A stretch of 64,000 nt of DNA from Plasmopara viticola. Lineage: Eukaryota; Oomycota; Peronosporomycetes; Peronosporales; Peronosporaceae. Every line of letters begins with the position of its first letter. Position 1 is the first letter of the stretch. The translations under genes and the position numbers were made by a program. Of the stretch, positions 37,573 to 49,900 are shown in pieces. The notes under the pieces were generated by a model that was not told the DNA's origin, searched no databases, and saw only the letters and a program-made list of their open reading frames with translations. The stretch covers positions 496,001 through 560,000 of the forward strand of contig MBPM02000001.1 in assembly GCA_001695595.3 (NCBI GenBank), written 5' to 3'.

Positions 37573-38142
37573 ATGTTTGCTTGTATAAACGAGCTCAGAT
37601 GCCGTGACACGTTCAAGAAGCTTCGAGATGCAAATGCAGCCAAACATAGATATCAACAAGTATATGAGCAGCATGAAGTGCGCGCCCGACAGTTGTGGGA
37701 ATGTCGTTCGATCTATCCGGGATCCTTTGCGAAATTTCTGGGTAGGCAAACTATCCGCACTGACCGCAAAGAGCTTATAGGTGTTAAGGGCTTATGCAGC
37801 ATCTTGTACAGAGGAGGCGTGCAGAAGATGTACGAGCATCGTGTGAGCGACTGCTTACTATTATTGGTCGTCACCGACGTGTGCAAAAGACCGCAATTTA
37901 AGACCGACTTTTATAATAGTTATGTACTTGACCCAATTCATACTTTTCTATACAAGAAAACAGAAAAATTTGACGGCTTGCAAGTCAATTTTAAAGGAAT
38001 GGTACGGTTACGAGTAGTATTCGATGAAAGGAGTATTCTACCTCGTATATTTTCCAGTGAAATTGATACAAAATATTTTCAAGCTAAATTGAAGCACAGC
38101 AATTTGAGTCATCAGTTTTCATCGGTCAATGAATCATATTGA
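37573..38142 (+). CDS. Hypothetical protein, possibly decaying
   Basis: A 189-codon frame with balanced, protein-like composition. It has a charged helical N-terminal half (NAAKHRYQQVYEQHEVRARQ), then YPGSFAKFLGRQTIR, a hydrophobic patch (DCLLLLVVTDVC) and a basic/aromatic C-terminal half. No signal peptide or known motif was seen. Downstream, coding-like runs continue in broken frames to about 39040 (for example RHIHNRQKGLIKFFCYVHEL near 38575 and a hydrophobic run near 38770-38880). It may therefore be the 5' part of a larger pseudogene. I do not recognise the family. Confidence 0.4.
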   Translation: MFACINELRCRDTFKKLRDANAAKHRYQQVYEQHEVRARQLWECRSIYPGSFAKFLGRQTIRTDRKELIGVKGLCSILYRGGVQKMYEHRVSDCLLLLVVTDVCKRPQFKTDFYNSYVLDPIHTFLYKKTEKFDGLQVNFKGMVRLRVVFDERSILPRIFSSEIDTKYFQAKLKHSNLSHQFSSVNESY

Positions 38143-40479
38143 TGAATGATTAATTGTGGTAGTTGTTTGGACAAATTTATTTGATCGAAAATGTCCAAGG
38201 TCTCGCTCGAAAACAGTTTTTCAACTAAAGACGGGCTATCCATCAAGAAGGTGATCTCATACGCTCTTTTAACACACGACGAGAGATAATATTCAAGCCG
38301 TGATCGGGTATCACACTCGCGTCAGCAGAGCCTACCGTGCTGTGTACAGCGACAAGCGGTCGTACAAAGCTGTGTTTCTGTACGACCATTGTGTGTTCGA
38401 TCTTCAGTATTCACTCAGGAAGAATTTCAGAAGTCTGCAAGTAATGGCACCACACACAAGTTCAATTGATGAAGTAAATATGTCTCCTTGCTCAGTCTCG
38501 CCAGTGGACTGCAAAGCAGCTTGAGCATAAAAAAGCTATTTGAGAATTCTACATCGAGCTCTTCGACACAGTGAGACACATTCATAATCGACAGAAAGGA
38601 TTGATTAAGTTTTTCTGCTACGTACATGAATTGTGGAAATGCTCTCAAATGATTGAAACGTGAGATTTTGGTGATATGTACGGTCAGTATGCCTTTCTAC
38701 CGGCGTTCATTGATGTCTTGACATGTAATGATCATTAAACACAATGGGAAATCAAAATTGGAACTCTCGTTTGCCTTTGCATTGCATTTTGTGAGGGTCT
38801 TCTGGCCTTTCCATTATACGCTGTAGGGATCTCAGCATGGTTTGTATTTTCTTGCTGACATCGATCGTTTGGACACTTCGGAGCGAGAATAGGAGACTTA
38901 AGATCCTTGGTGTTGTTGTAACATTCATTGTTTTCCAAACGGAGGCAATTGAGTCTTTTTCTGCGATTGCTTGTATCCCACTTTCCAACTCCCCAATTTT
39001 TGCCAGATTGAATCAAGACAAAGGCCTTATCTCTGTTCTATAAAGGCTGATAGTGATCTCCAATACTACTATTGATTCTGCCATTCGATGGAGAACTTCA
39101 ACTGGTGCTTTAGCAGGAAATCTTATTGCATGCGTGAAAAATTGTCAAGGCACGTACGGACATTGCCTTTAAGGGTTATGCGGTGCAGATAAGGTCAAAA
39201 TTATCCGATCACTTAAATGGTGACTAAATGTTGACAAGTCGTGATTGCGTTTCTGTTCTCGCTTCGGAAAACTTACATCAAACAATATTGAATTTATTAA
39301 CAGTGCTTTTTGATTAATCAGGAATTTACCCATTCTCGACTAATTAAGCGCTCCAATGCTTCGGACTGGACTGAAAATAGCGACAAATTTGAAGAGTTGA
39401 GTGCTCTAGAAACAAAATCAAATCAGAAGTGCTGAAATGAAAATGACTGAAGCAAGTAGCTCCTAGATAACCAAGTCAACGCCAACATAGTATGGTGTCC
39501 AACTCTCTGATAACAGTGCTTAGTGTACGTGCTGCTACGGTGAAGACATGCAAGCACCATAAGCTCATGCTATATACCGAAATTTGAATGGCACAGTTCT
39601 GCTGATGGTTCATTTCGCGACATAAATTGCCGCAAAAGGGTCTCAAAGGTTTGCAATTTGCAATGCAAAACACAATTTGAACAGGTGGACCAAAAACAAA
39701 GCTCTACAAACAGGTAACGTAAATTCACAGAACACAGTGGATAACGCAATTTTATAGGTACGGGAAACGTAGCTCGGCAAGAAAAAAGCTGGTTCAGAAA
39801 CAAATATAGTCCCTAAGTATTTTGAACGACACGCTGTGAACGACAAAAGACTAATAAACATCAGTAATTGACAATTTAGCCTTTTTTGGTGTCGCGTCAT
39901 GGCAGGTGCGACTTAAATACCAGGAGACCGAAGTAATATTGGCATCATGGACTCATTCTGAAGTGGCTTGTTTAATCCAATTCACAAAAGTCGTGGTTAT
40001 CGCAAGACCAAACCATTTGAAAGCTGCTGAAATCGGGAGCCAGAAGTAACGAGCGCTTTGTAGGTAACTTGAGGTCATTCGGCCGCATGTCGGATCTTCT
40101 GAAGTACAGTAGATGTGAACATTAATTTGAAGTCAAAACTTACGCTCTTAGCACTTGGCTTGACATTATATCGAAGCAGATACATCTCGGAGGTAAGATG
40201 CCACCAACCCACCGAGTATGTTTACCCCACGGACACAAATTTTCATGTGAAATGTTGTTCAGTTGTTAATATCCCACAACCAAAGCATTGCATGATGCTT
40301 TGTTTAGCAACACTTATGACCATTGGGACTGGATCTGAGTCAGCAGGTACATGATCTCGATCTTAAAAAACGATGAAACGTAACCTAAGGGATTTTAAAA
40401 CTGGACTGTCTGGATGTACACCTCTGGAAGAGTTATTTGAATCCTTAAACAATTCGGCCTGCACCCTTGAAAGCTGAGT
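38143..40479. other. Broken coding-like runs, then unrecognised DNA
   Basis: The first 900 bp may continue a decayed version of the preceding gene, including a strongly hydrophobic frame at 38837-39043. From about 39050 on I see only short frames and no repeat or motif. Confidence 0.3.
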
Positions 40480-41200
40480 ACGAGGTGGGCTTCGAGACTG
40501 GCCATAGCATGCTGATATTTTGTCGAGGTATCACCAGCGTCCCCAACGATGCAAGTAAAGCTTCTGCGTAGAAGCTTTCCTCATCTTTGCGCGATCTCTT
40601 AGATAATAGTAACCAAAAATGACCATCGTTGTCAGGATCATCGTTAGCATTTAGGAAGGAATCATCGATTGTTTCAATAATAGCTGACTTAATCCCATCG
40701 ATCGGGTGCTAATGTTGCTGATGTCCAAGACCAATATCGGAGTCTGCTCTCGGTCTTCTCGTTTTATTTAACGATGATGCACCATGTTGCTACCCAATGC
40801 TGGTTCTTTTGGTCTCGAAGGGCAAAGAGCTCCTGACCAGTCCTTGGTGTCTCTAACTTGACTTCGCGCGTAGAAAAACTGACGCTAGGCTCTTTGACTA
40901 ATCTCATCGGCTTATCGAAAAAGGCTTGGAGTCAGCGCTTTTGTAGATTCAGGTCTTGTCATTCGCAATAATCTTGTCGTCGCTATTTGTATGGACCACC
41001 GTTAATCTAGGAGTCTTTGTATTTTTTTGACTTCTTGTTCGACAAGCTTTGTCAATACAACCACTTAAAACTTTTTTGACCCCAAGTCGAACACCCTCTG
41101 GTTTTTTGTGATGTTAGCGTTCCCCCAAACAATCACTTAAGCACTTTGCTTCCAGCTTTGTCCGCTTGGCAATATCCACGTGCGCACCGAATGGACGTAA
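40480..41200 (-). pseudogene. Decayed Ty1/copia integrase-to-RT fragment
   Basis: On the minus strand, HVDIAKRTKLEAKC (near 41187-41145) then RVFDLGSKKF...KLVEQEVKKI match the copia integrase tail. The intact-order element at 56.3 kb has HIDDVKRTKLEPKS and VFDLENAKIKV...KLDEREV there. Further down, DTSTKYQHAMASLEAH (near 40525-40480) matches the start of the RT segment (SPTTYTQAMASDDA). Stops and frame changes occur throughout. The ends are not defined and no LTR was found. Confidence 0.55.
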
Positions 41201-42235
41201 ATGATCAAGGTGTGGCTTAGCCGTTTAACATAGTCCTTACGGCATTGTGTCGAATTGAGCAATAATGAAACTCACTACTTGCAGACAGAAAAGGGTAAGA
41301 GCTGGTGGATTCTAAAGCTCGCCGAAAGTAACGCTGCTCTCAGTTGCACAAAAAAAGAACTTTACGTACATTTGGTCTTACATGATCAGAATTCTTTCAG
41401 CGACAAGGTTGTAGTTCTGAGCTCTACTGGTCGCGACCGCACATTAGGTGGAGCCGTTGCAGCTACTGGATCTTGTGCTCCCTGAGTTCTGGAGCATACA
41501 ATTATTTCTTCGGTCACGTGCGTCATGATGCTTTCCAGCTTTATGCAGCAGAGAGGACTGCAAATGCAGTCGTTTTCTCAAGCGCTCAAGTAGCACAAAC
41601 TGTGCATCCGACATTTAAGGGAAAATAACTTAATCCAACCCGCGACCATTGCAAGGATTGAGGCCGCCTAAATTTGTCGCGTGTGCGGAGAAATGCCTAA
41701 AAGTGCTACCAAGTATTACGAGGTCACATAGCACAAGGCATGCGGAAATATCTATGACCTTTTAGTTATAGATCGTTCAGTCTCAAGGGGCCGAGTGGGT
41801 AATGAATTTATTTCAATGCTTTTTATTGGTCCTAATCTATACTAGCTATTAGTGTGATGTACGTATTCTTCGGGTACTATCCTCATATTCGCCTTATACG
41901 ACTTCTTTTTTAACGCAAATTCACACACCATTTAACAGCCCATTACAACCACTATAAATGTGAAATTTATGGTGTAGGGGACGACATCGTATAAACAGAG
42001 CATGAGGTCTTGCTTGTTTAGCCAGCTGTGAGTCGTACCTAATCACAAGGCAAGCTCCTTGCCAGCAACCGTAACACCGTGACCGTGCCAAGATCGCTTG
42101 ACTGAAAACAAATTGTCCCTTCAAATGAAATCCCACGACTTTCCTTGCCTTTCCAAACAAATTAAGTGTAGCCATATGAATTTCCTACCATTTCGATCCT
42201 TTAACATCATTTTGTGCATCACGAGCCCAGACTCG
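41201..42235. other. Upstream region of GTPase gene; coding-like scraps
   Basis: A 76-residue plus frame at 41255-41485 and a Cys-containing run near 41668-41750 (CRVCGEMPKSATKYYEV) look like old coding sequence but are broken and unassigned. The last 200 bp should hold the GTPase promoter. TCATTTT at 42207-42213 is a possible initiator-like site. Confidence 0.3.
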
Positions 42236-45200
42236 ATGGATTCGCTCAAAAGCATGTTTTTCAGCGGCGGCGGCGCGCCCCGACCAAAGGTGTGCATGTC
42301 CATCAGCTCCTTGATCGTTTTGATCTAAAAAATGTACTCTATAGGCTGTCAAGTGGCTGGGTATGGGCGCGCATACTGCCGGCAAAACCAATCAGAAAAG
42401 CGATCAGATGTTCATTAGTCCCGAGGCCTCGACTCAAGTGCTTGAACCACTAGGAGATACTCCTATAAACCTCATTTCAATATTTGGGGCTGCTAGACAG
42501 GGCAAGTCCTTTCTCATGAACCTACTGGCTGACCAGCAGGATCTATTTAAAATCTCCAACCTTCGCGAGCCCTGCACACAGGGCGTCGATCTGTCAGGTC
42601 ATTTTGAACCACTAAGCAGGTTTAGTGGCTTCAACGGATGTCCATCTATCACTAGCACGAAGGGTAGTGACATTCATATCGGATTCGTTGATGCTGAGGG
42701 ACAAGGAGACCGAGACATTACATACGACTCGAGACTCGTGTCGCCCGTGCTGCTTGCATCCAAGGTCGTCATCTTTAACTGGAAAGACAGTCTTCAGGCC
42801 GACAGAATGCTTAATCTTCTAGCAGTGCTGGCTCGTGCGGCGCAGGGCATTGAACTTCCAGACGGAGCTAATACGAAAGTGTTTGGACACTTACACTTGT
42901 AAGGAGCGCTTCTGGTTACTAAAATGTCTGTACGCTTACGTGATAGCTGATACCTTTGTGTGATTTGGTAGAGTTTTCCGGGATTGGAGTTTTGTGGACT
43001 CGACACCAGAAGAAGTATACCGAGATCTTTTCCAGAAAGAGAAGGGTCGGAGTGACGAAGTGAATGTTCGTAATTTGGCCCGCGTAAACCTTATTGAGGC
43101 CTTTGAGTCGATTAACATCTGGCTCTTTCCGGCACCAGTGGCCAACACGGCGAATTTGAGAGACAAAATTCGGTTTGACCAGCTGCAGAGGCCATTCCAG
43201 GAAAAGCTGCGTGAATTGCGCAAGTGTTTGTCGAGTCAGCTGCAGGAGCCAATGAGGTTTTATCAGCACCCATTGACAGCAAAGTATCTCTCGCAAATCA
43301 TGCCAGCGCTGGTCGAAGCCTTGAATAGCGATCGAGTAATTATGCCTGAGTCGATTTACTCGTCAATGGTGCGAGCGGAGGCCCAATCTGCAAAGGCAAA
43401 TTGCGAAAAGGAGATTTCTGCTTATTGCGAAGCAGCTGGACTTGAAGAATTAGTTTCGAGCGATGCGTTCGACAAGATGCTGCACAACGATGTCAATATG
43501 ATAATAGCAGAAGCGCTCGACAAAATGAAGAGCTTCCCATCGACAGTGCGTAAGGAGATTCAGACTTCTCTTCATGCTTTTGCGGAAAAGGAAATTACGA
43601 TTGCACTTCATGCAAACAGTGAAAAGATCGCTGGCTACATGTCTAAACAAGTGGAAATCGTGTTTCAAACTTTAAGACAGGAATGCCAATTTATAGAGAG
43701 AACAAAAATTCCGATGAAGGGGGCATCTCTTCGTCAGGAGTGCACAAAATTGCTTGATCGCGAGTTGACACGCATCGAACAACTTCCGATGGGATTGCAA
43801 GGAGCGCGTGGCCTGGAAATTGAATGCGACCGCATTCGGCAAACTGCGAGTCTTCTCTTTGACAAACTCGAAGTGGCGAATGACAAGGCTATTCAGCAAT
43901 CATGTGTTGTGCTGAATGATGCAGTGCGGTCTGCAAAAGTACGAATGAGCTCGGAGATGCACGACAATCTTGATAAGCGTTTTGCTGCAAGGCGTCCCGC
44001 GACGGTGACAAAAGTGCAGAGTGAAGTAGAGACGCTCTTCACACGAATCATGACAGAGGTCTCCCAAAAGGCTGGTCCTGTCAACGAGTTTGGTGTATCT
44101 GACTTTCGCGCCGACCTTGAGCACCACAAGGCGCAATTAATGAATGATTTGAATCGACGTTACATGATTGAGATGCGCCAGATTTTGAATGAAGTAAGCT
44201 TTGAAGCTCGAGAAGAATTAGGCAAGCAGGTCACTCATCGCCTTGAGGGAAAACTTCCAATGTTGAATGACGACATCAAGACGGCTATCGATAGTGCAGC
44301 TATATACGTTATGAAAGCAATGTCCGATAAGCTTCAAGGCTGGACAATTTTGAAGAGTGACCTTGAGGCGAAAAGTAAAGAGCTTGAGAAGCTTGGTGAC
44401 GATGTAAGTATTTAATTGGGCTTTCACTACCAGTAAGTTTATTCTACGTATGTCGTTTGTTACTTTTACAGTTTGCAGATAAATATCTGCATCGCAATCA
44501 GCAGTTAGAAAAAGATGCTGATTTGCGTCAAGAAACGGAGCAATACGAAAAATTGCGGATTGGTGTTACGCAGGCATTTGAGCAGAAGCTTCGGGAGATC
44601 GAATTTCCTACCACCGATGACGAAATTGAGTCAGTCTTTCGCCACGCCTTGCAAGAGCATGCTGCCAAATTTTTATCAAGTATAGTCGATCGTGAAGCCA
44701 CCCGATTTACTGCAAAGGGCTTGCGTGAAATTCTTACAAGCGACTGCAAACCAGCAGTTGATAACCAAAAAGTTCTTAACCAGTACGTGGCTTGCTAAGT
44801 TATGTCATGTTTGTGTTATCAATGTATATGCTAATCATTGATTTCAAGACTAGCTTTTGATAAGAAAAAAGCAATGGACTTGGCAGAAAAGGAAAAACGT
44901 GCGCGAGAGCGTGAGCGTCGAGCTGCTCAACAAAAGGAAGCAGAAATTAGTCGTTTGAAGAGCGACCACACGAAATGGTTGGGTGAAAAAGATATCGAAT
45001 CGAAGCGCCTCCGCGACAAGCTGCAGGAAGAAGAAAGGAGAGCTCGCGAACTCCAGCAGCGGGTGGAAGAGATGAAGCTGCAGACGGCCCAAAAGGAAAG
45101 ACAGAACCAAGAGGAACAGCTCAAGTCAATGGAAATTGCGCGTCGCGAGGCTATGGCGAAGGAACAAGAGGCCGCGCAACTGAAGGATGATCTAGCAAAA

Positions 45201-45851
45201 ATGAAGCGCATGGCTGCGGAAGTAGAAGCTCAGAAGCGTCAGCTGGAGGTCCAGGTTAGTTCTGAAACAACAAAGAGAGATGAAGCTCAAGAGCTGAAGC
45301 GGCAGCTGGAGGAGATGAAGTTCATGATCGCGCAAAAAGAACAAGATCGAGCAAGCTTGAAACAGCAAGTACAGCAAGAACAAGCGTCTCGTGAGCAGGC
45401 AGAGATAGCCGCACAACAAGCTGCGAACGCGGCTGAAGTGGCAGCTCGAGCTGCTATTGAAGCGAGCCGACATCAGCCACCACCAACTCCAATTGAAACG
45501 AAGGAGATCGGGCGAAAGAGACCAATGACCAGAAAAGGGTCAGAGGACGTTGAAATGGACAATGTATCACCTTTACGCTCGCGGACTGGTGGCCGTGCCG
45601 CTGGTGAGTGTTTAGCGTTAACTCCAAAGCTCATACTTATTGCTTAATGTGCTGTATGCTTGTTATATGCAGCAACAAAGCCTTCTCCAGTGGTCAAGAA
45701 GGCTCGTGGACCCAGCAAAACGAAAGCAACTGCTACAAAAGGTGGCAAGCAAAAAATGTCGTTGGCCGAGGCGCGCAAGGCTGCTCAAGACGAAGTTGAG
45801 AAACGTATGCAGGAGCGTGCTGAGCTGCTGTCATCGAAAAGAAAAAGATAA
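42236..45851 (+). CDS. Guanylate-binding-protein-like GTPase with coiled-coil tail
   Basis: Six exons join in frame: 42236-42289, 42345-42898, 42972-44403, 44472-44782, 44849-45603 and 45673-45851 (1094 residues). All introns are GT-AG and 55-73 bp. The N-terminal domain is of the GB1/RHD3 type found in GBPs and atlastins. It has the P-loop GAARQGKS (66-73), a switch-II-like DAEG (134-137), and the family-specific RD pair (206-207, FRDW) in place of the usual TKxD. A long helical region follows, then from about residue 790 a dense Glu/Gln/Lys/Arg coiled coil of about 200 residues. The tail (about 1000-1094) is basic and Ser/Pro-containing and ends in SSKRKR, which could act as a nuclear signal. 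GBPs hydrolyse GTP and oligomerise; the partner and location here are unknown. ATG 42236 was chosen because the short first exon splices in phase to the conserved domain. The family average is near 600 residues, so the tail is unusually long. Confidence 0.9.
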
Positions 45852-46507
45852 GACTTAGATAGTAGACGAATTGAATTCAAATTTATCTTTTTTAACAAGT
45901 CTTTTTTGTGAGTATTCGTTCATATTTAAGCTGAACCAATTGCAATAAGCTAGGTACGCAAGACCTGCGTTGAAAAATTCCCAATGTGTCGGATACAGCA
46001 GCCACCTAGTCGCCCAAGTATGCAAAATGGACTGCTATTGTCACACCAAAGAATTGACAGGTGTCGGATTATGGCAGATATTTTCCATGTGATTTATTGG
46101 CGAAAATAGTAGATGACCATAGTCAGTGATACACAAGCGTCATTTGCTAACATACTGTTGCCACTCGCGCGACCTGTCACGTTTTGTGTGGCATTTGTAG
46201 ATATCTTCAGCGTTGTCATTGATATAGTGAGCTATAACGAAGTACCGCTTCTTCCTGTGCTTCCCATTTCTTAACCGGCTTTTACACTCGTCCAATTTGA
46301 AATCAAAACACCCAGTGAGAAATTCCCCTCATGTTTTGTACAATAGCTGAGCAACACAGTCGTGGGGGAAGCTTATCGAAGTCGGTTGTCGAACGAAGCT
46401 TGGACAGCGAGAAGGGCGAAGTCGGGGAAGGAGGAGGAGTGTCAATTGCTTATAATCTAATTTAAAAGTCATAATAAATGAAGATCAATTACGACCTAGT
46501 TCCTTGC
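45852..46507. other. Intergenic between GTPase and pyrophosphorylase
   Basis: AT-rich spacer with no frame of note. It includes an LTR-like scrap beginning at about 46362. Confidence 0.4.
46362..46507. repeat. LTR-like repeat, copy 2
   Basis: GGGGAAGCTTATCGAAGTCGG followed by TTGTCGAACGAA is related to the sequence at 31247. The right part is cut by or merges into the SINE-like repeat. Confidence 0.3.
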
Positions 46508-46830
46508 TACTGCATAATGTACTACGTTATCGCGTTGCCAAGTTATGCAAGTGCTAGGCTCAGTCTGGCTAGTCCACGGCATAGAGTGGTGTCCGCATAC
46601 GTCGGGTCTCGTTCGGCGGGCAGTGCAGCCAGCATAGAGGTCGTGAGGGTCTTCCATTATTTTGTTTAGCTCTGACTTGGTAATAGCCCAGGTGGCGCCC
46701 TGGTGCTGGAGACCGTCGCGTCGAGGGTGAGACTCGTTAAAGACCTGCAGATGCCCGAGAGTACCTGCCCGAAGCGCGCGAGCATTTAGCCCCCGCGCTT
46801 GGAAGGAGGGCGTCACCCCAACCTTTTCCA
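46508..46830 (-). mobile_element. SINE-like repeat upstream of pyrophosphorylase gene
   Basis: The reverse complement matches the complete copy at 59887-60213 almost throughout (GGAAAAGGTTGGGGTGACGC at 46829 inward, same core, same GACCCGACGTATGCGG segment). The tail has decayed to GTAGTACATTATG rather than clean ATACA pentamers. It lies 91 bp upstream of the pyrophosphorylase start codon, so it borders or contributes to that promoter. Confidence 0.75.
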
Positions 46831-46892
46831 AGCTAAATGTGAGCTTTAATGTAGAATATGATGCTTCACGCGGAAACGGGTTCGGATTCGGG

Positions 46893-46913
46893 TTCATTTA
46901 GACCCATATTTTT
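46893..46913 (+). promoter_or_regulatory. Possible oomycete initiator-type core promoter
   Basis: TTCATTTAGACCC followed by ATATTTTT resembles the oomycete initiator (TCA-T-T-Y) with its flanking pyrimidine/T-rich element. It lies 9 bp before the ATG at 46922, implying a very short leader. Similarity by eye only. Confidence 0.3.
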
Positions 46914-46921
46914 AACCCGTC

Positions 46922-49900
46922 ATGCCGCACGTCCCGAAAGAGCTCGCGCGCAAGCTGCGTGCGGCCGGTCAAGGGCACATCCTAAAGGCAAGTAGCATTT
47001 TCTTACTTCCTCTTAGCCTACCCGTAACATGTAAACTACAACATATTTAGTTCGACGACGCAGGTACACTTTCGGCTAGCGAAGGACAAGAGTTCACGCA
47101 AGAGGTATCATAAGTGCATCCCTAGTGATCTATGTTAATGTCTAGCTCAATGGACCATCTTCTTGTATACATCAGCTTGAATCACTCGATCTTAAGCTAC
47201 TGCAAAATATCTTTGAGGCCTCAACAAGTACAAAAGCCACTGAGAAGGGTGCGATTGAGCCTCTGGAGAGTTACGATCTGCTGGAGCAGTGCTCGATTGA
47301 GGACAAGCAGCGGTGGATGGACCTTGGGCTTCAAGCTATTAGTCAAGGTCAACTATGTGCTCTGGTGTTAAGTGGGGGTCACGGCACTCGTCTAGGCTTT
47401 GCAGGTCCCAAAGGTATGTACAACATTGGGCTGCCATCCGAGAAGAGCCTTTTCCAACTCTTTGCGGAAAGACTCTTGGCTTTGGAAGCTTTGGCATCAC
47501 AGAAGTATGCGATGCGTCCGAGAGAAACAGCTCAAATCATGTTTTACGTGATGACTAGCAAGATGAACCACGATGCGACTGTCGACTTTTTTAAAGAGCA
47601 CCAATTCTTTGGTCTGAAAGAGTCACAAATGTATTTTTTTAAACAAGGCACATTGCCTTGCTTCACGATTGAAGGGAAACTGATTTTAGAGAATGCACAC
47701 AAATTGGCAACTGCGTCGGATGGCAATGGAGGAATGTACAGAGCACTGAAGACTAGTGGGGCACTTGACAGGCTGCAGGCACATGGTGTGAAGTATTTGC
47801 ACGTGTTCTCGGTGGACAATGCACTGTGTAAGGCGGCGGATCCAACATTTATTGGATATTGCATCGACAAGCAAGCGGACTGTGGAAATAAAGTGGCCTG
47901 GAAGTCTCGTCCCGACGAGAGTGTGGGCGTCGTGGCTAAGCGCGATGGAGCGTACTGCGTGGTGGAGTATTCAGAGCTCGATCGTGCCGCATCAGAGCAA
48001 GTTGATTCGACGACGGGTATGCTCAGCTTTGGTGCTGCAAACATTTGCAACCACTTTTACACAATGTACGTCTTTCTTTGTGTTGTAGTGGTGGCTCTAA
48101 GCTATGAGCTAACTCGATTTCTTGGCAAAGTGATTTCTTGATAGACGTGGTGATTCCAAATTTTAGTCTTGAGTACCATGTGGCCCACAAAAAAATTCCT
48201 TTAGCAGATGATTCTGGCGCTACAATCACACCAACAAGCAACTCGGGGATCAAGCTGGAATCTTTTATTTTTGATGTCTTTCCATTGTCTTCGCGCATGG
48301 CGGTGCTTTCTGTTCCACGGGAGACCGAATTCGCCCCGGTCAAGAATCCCCCGGGGAGTTTGGCTGATTCTCCTGATAGTGCGCGTCGCATGATGCATGA
48401 GGAAGGAAAAGCATGGCTAATTGCTGCAGCGTCTTTGATTGCAAAGAGCCCCGAAGAGCTGAACAGCTTCGTGTGCAACAAATTAGATAAAGCTCAGAGC
48501 ATTGAGATATCGCCTCTGGTCTCTTACGACGGTAAAAATTTGACTCCTCACATCAACTCTTTAATCAAAGGCCTTCCGCGCAGAATCATTCGTTTGGAGA
48601 GCTCCAACTTCATGGCCAATGCTCACTCCGTCCCAGCATCTCTTCGAAAGACTTACGAAGAAGCGGGCCAAAACCATGTTTTTCGGTTTGTCGACGCCAG
48701 CAAAGTTACTGCACAGGAGGCTTGTGAGCTGGTAGAAATTCTTAGACAGTTTGACCCGCATCAGATTGCTGCTCAATTTGATCGGTCAATCAGGGCTGAA
48801 AGCGTCATGAATGTACATGCAGACGAGATTACACCCTTAGAAGATGATGTCGTGCATCAACTGAATGAAACTGCACCCGAGATAACATCAAAATGGCTCG
48901 ATCTGGGTCTCGAGGCTGTTGCACAAGGAAGGACAGGTGCTTTGCTACTCAGTGGAGGTCAAGGTACACGTCTTGGCTTTGCTGGCCCCAAAGGCATGTA
49001 CGATATTGGTCTTCCCTCTGGAAAATCTCTCTTCGAGATTTTTGCTCTGCGGATTCTAAAGGTGCAGGACCTGGCAAAGAAGCACTTTGAGCTATCTGAA
49101 ATTCCAACTATTTCGCTGCTTATCGTGACCAGCGAAATGAACTACGAGTCAACCGTATCATTCTTTCACAAGAACAGAAACTTTGGACTTTCGAAGGATC
49201 AGCTTCACTTTTTTTGCCAAGGCACGCTACCGTGCTTTACAAACGATGGCAAATTCATTCTTGAAACAGCAAGTCAACTAGCGCGGGCTCCCGATGGCAA
49301 CGGTGGCATCTATTCAGCTTTAAAGCGCAGTGGAATGCTTGATCTGCTAAGCGCGCGGAATGTGCAATATTTGCATGTATTTTCGGTGGACAATGTGCTT
49401 TGCAAGGTTGCTGACCCGGTATTTATCGGTTTCTGTATTGAGCAGGACGCCGACTGTGGAAACAAAGTGGTGTGGAAGACGCATCCCGACGAAAGCGTGG
49501 GCGTCGTGGCGAAGCGCAACGAAGCATACTGCGTGGTAGAGTATTCGGAGCTCGGCCGTGCTGCATCAGAGCGTATCGACCCTAAAAGCGGCAAGCTCAG
49601 CTTTGGCGCTGCTAATATTTGCAACCACTTATTTCGTCTCGACTTCCTTGAGCGGTGTTGCAACCAAATCGATGCGAGATACCACGTGGCCAAGAAAAAG
49701 ATCCCGCACGTTAATGATGAAGGCACAGGAACGATTACTCCGACGAGCACCACAGGCATCAAACTTGAGACGTTTATCTTTGACGTCTTTCCATTGTCAA
49801 AGAGCATGAAGGTTTTAGGTGTGCTCCGCGAGAATGAATTCGCTCCAGTCAAGAATGCTCCTGGGGTCGCGTCAGACTCGCCCGGTACTGCATGCCAACT

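Noticed and set aside
47544..48050. 168-codon minus-strand frame opposite pyrophosphorylase module 1
   Set aside because: Cys/Ser-rich antisense shadow of the real exon.
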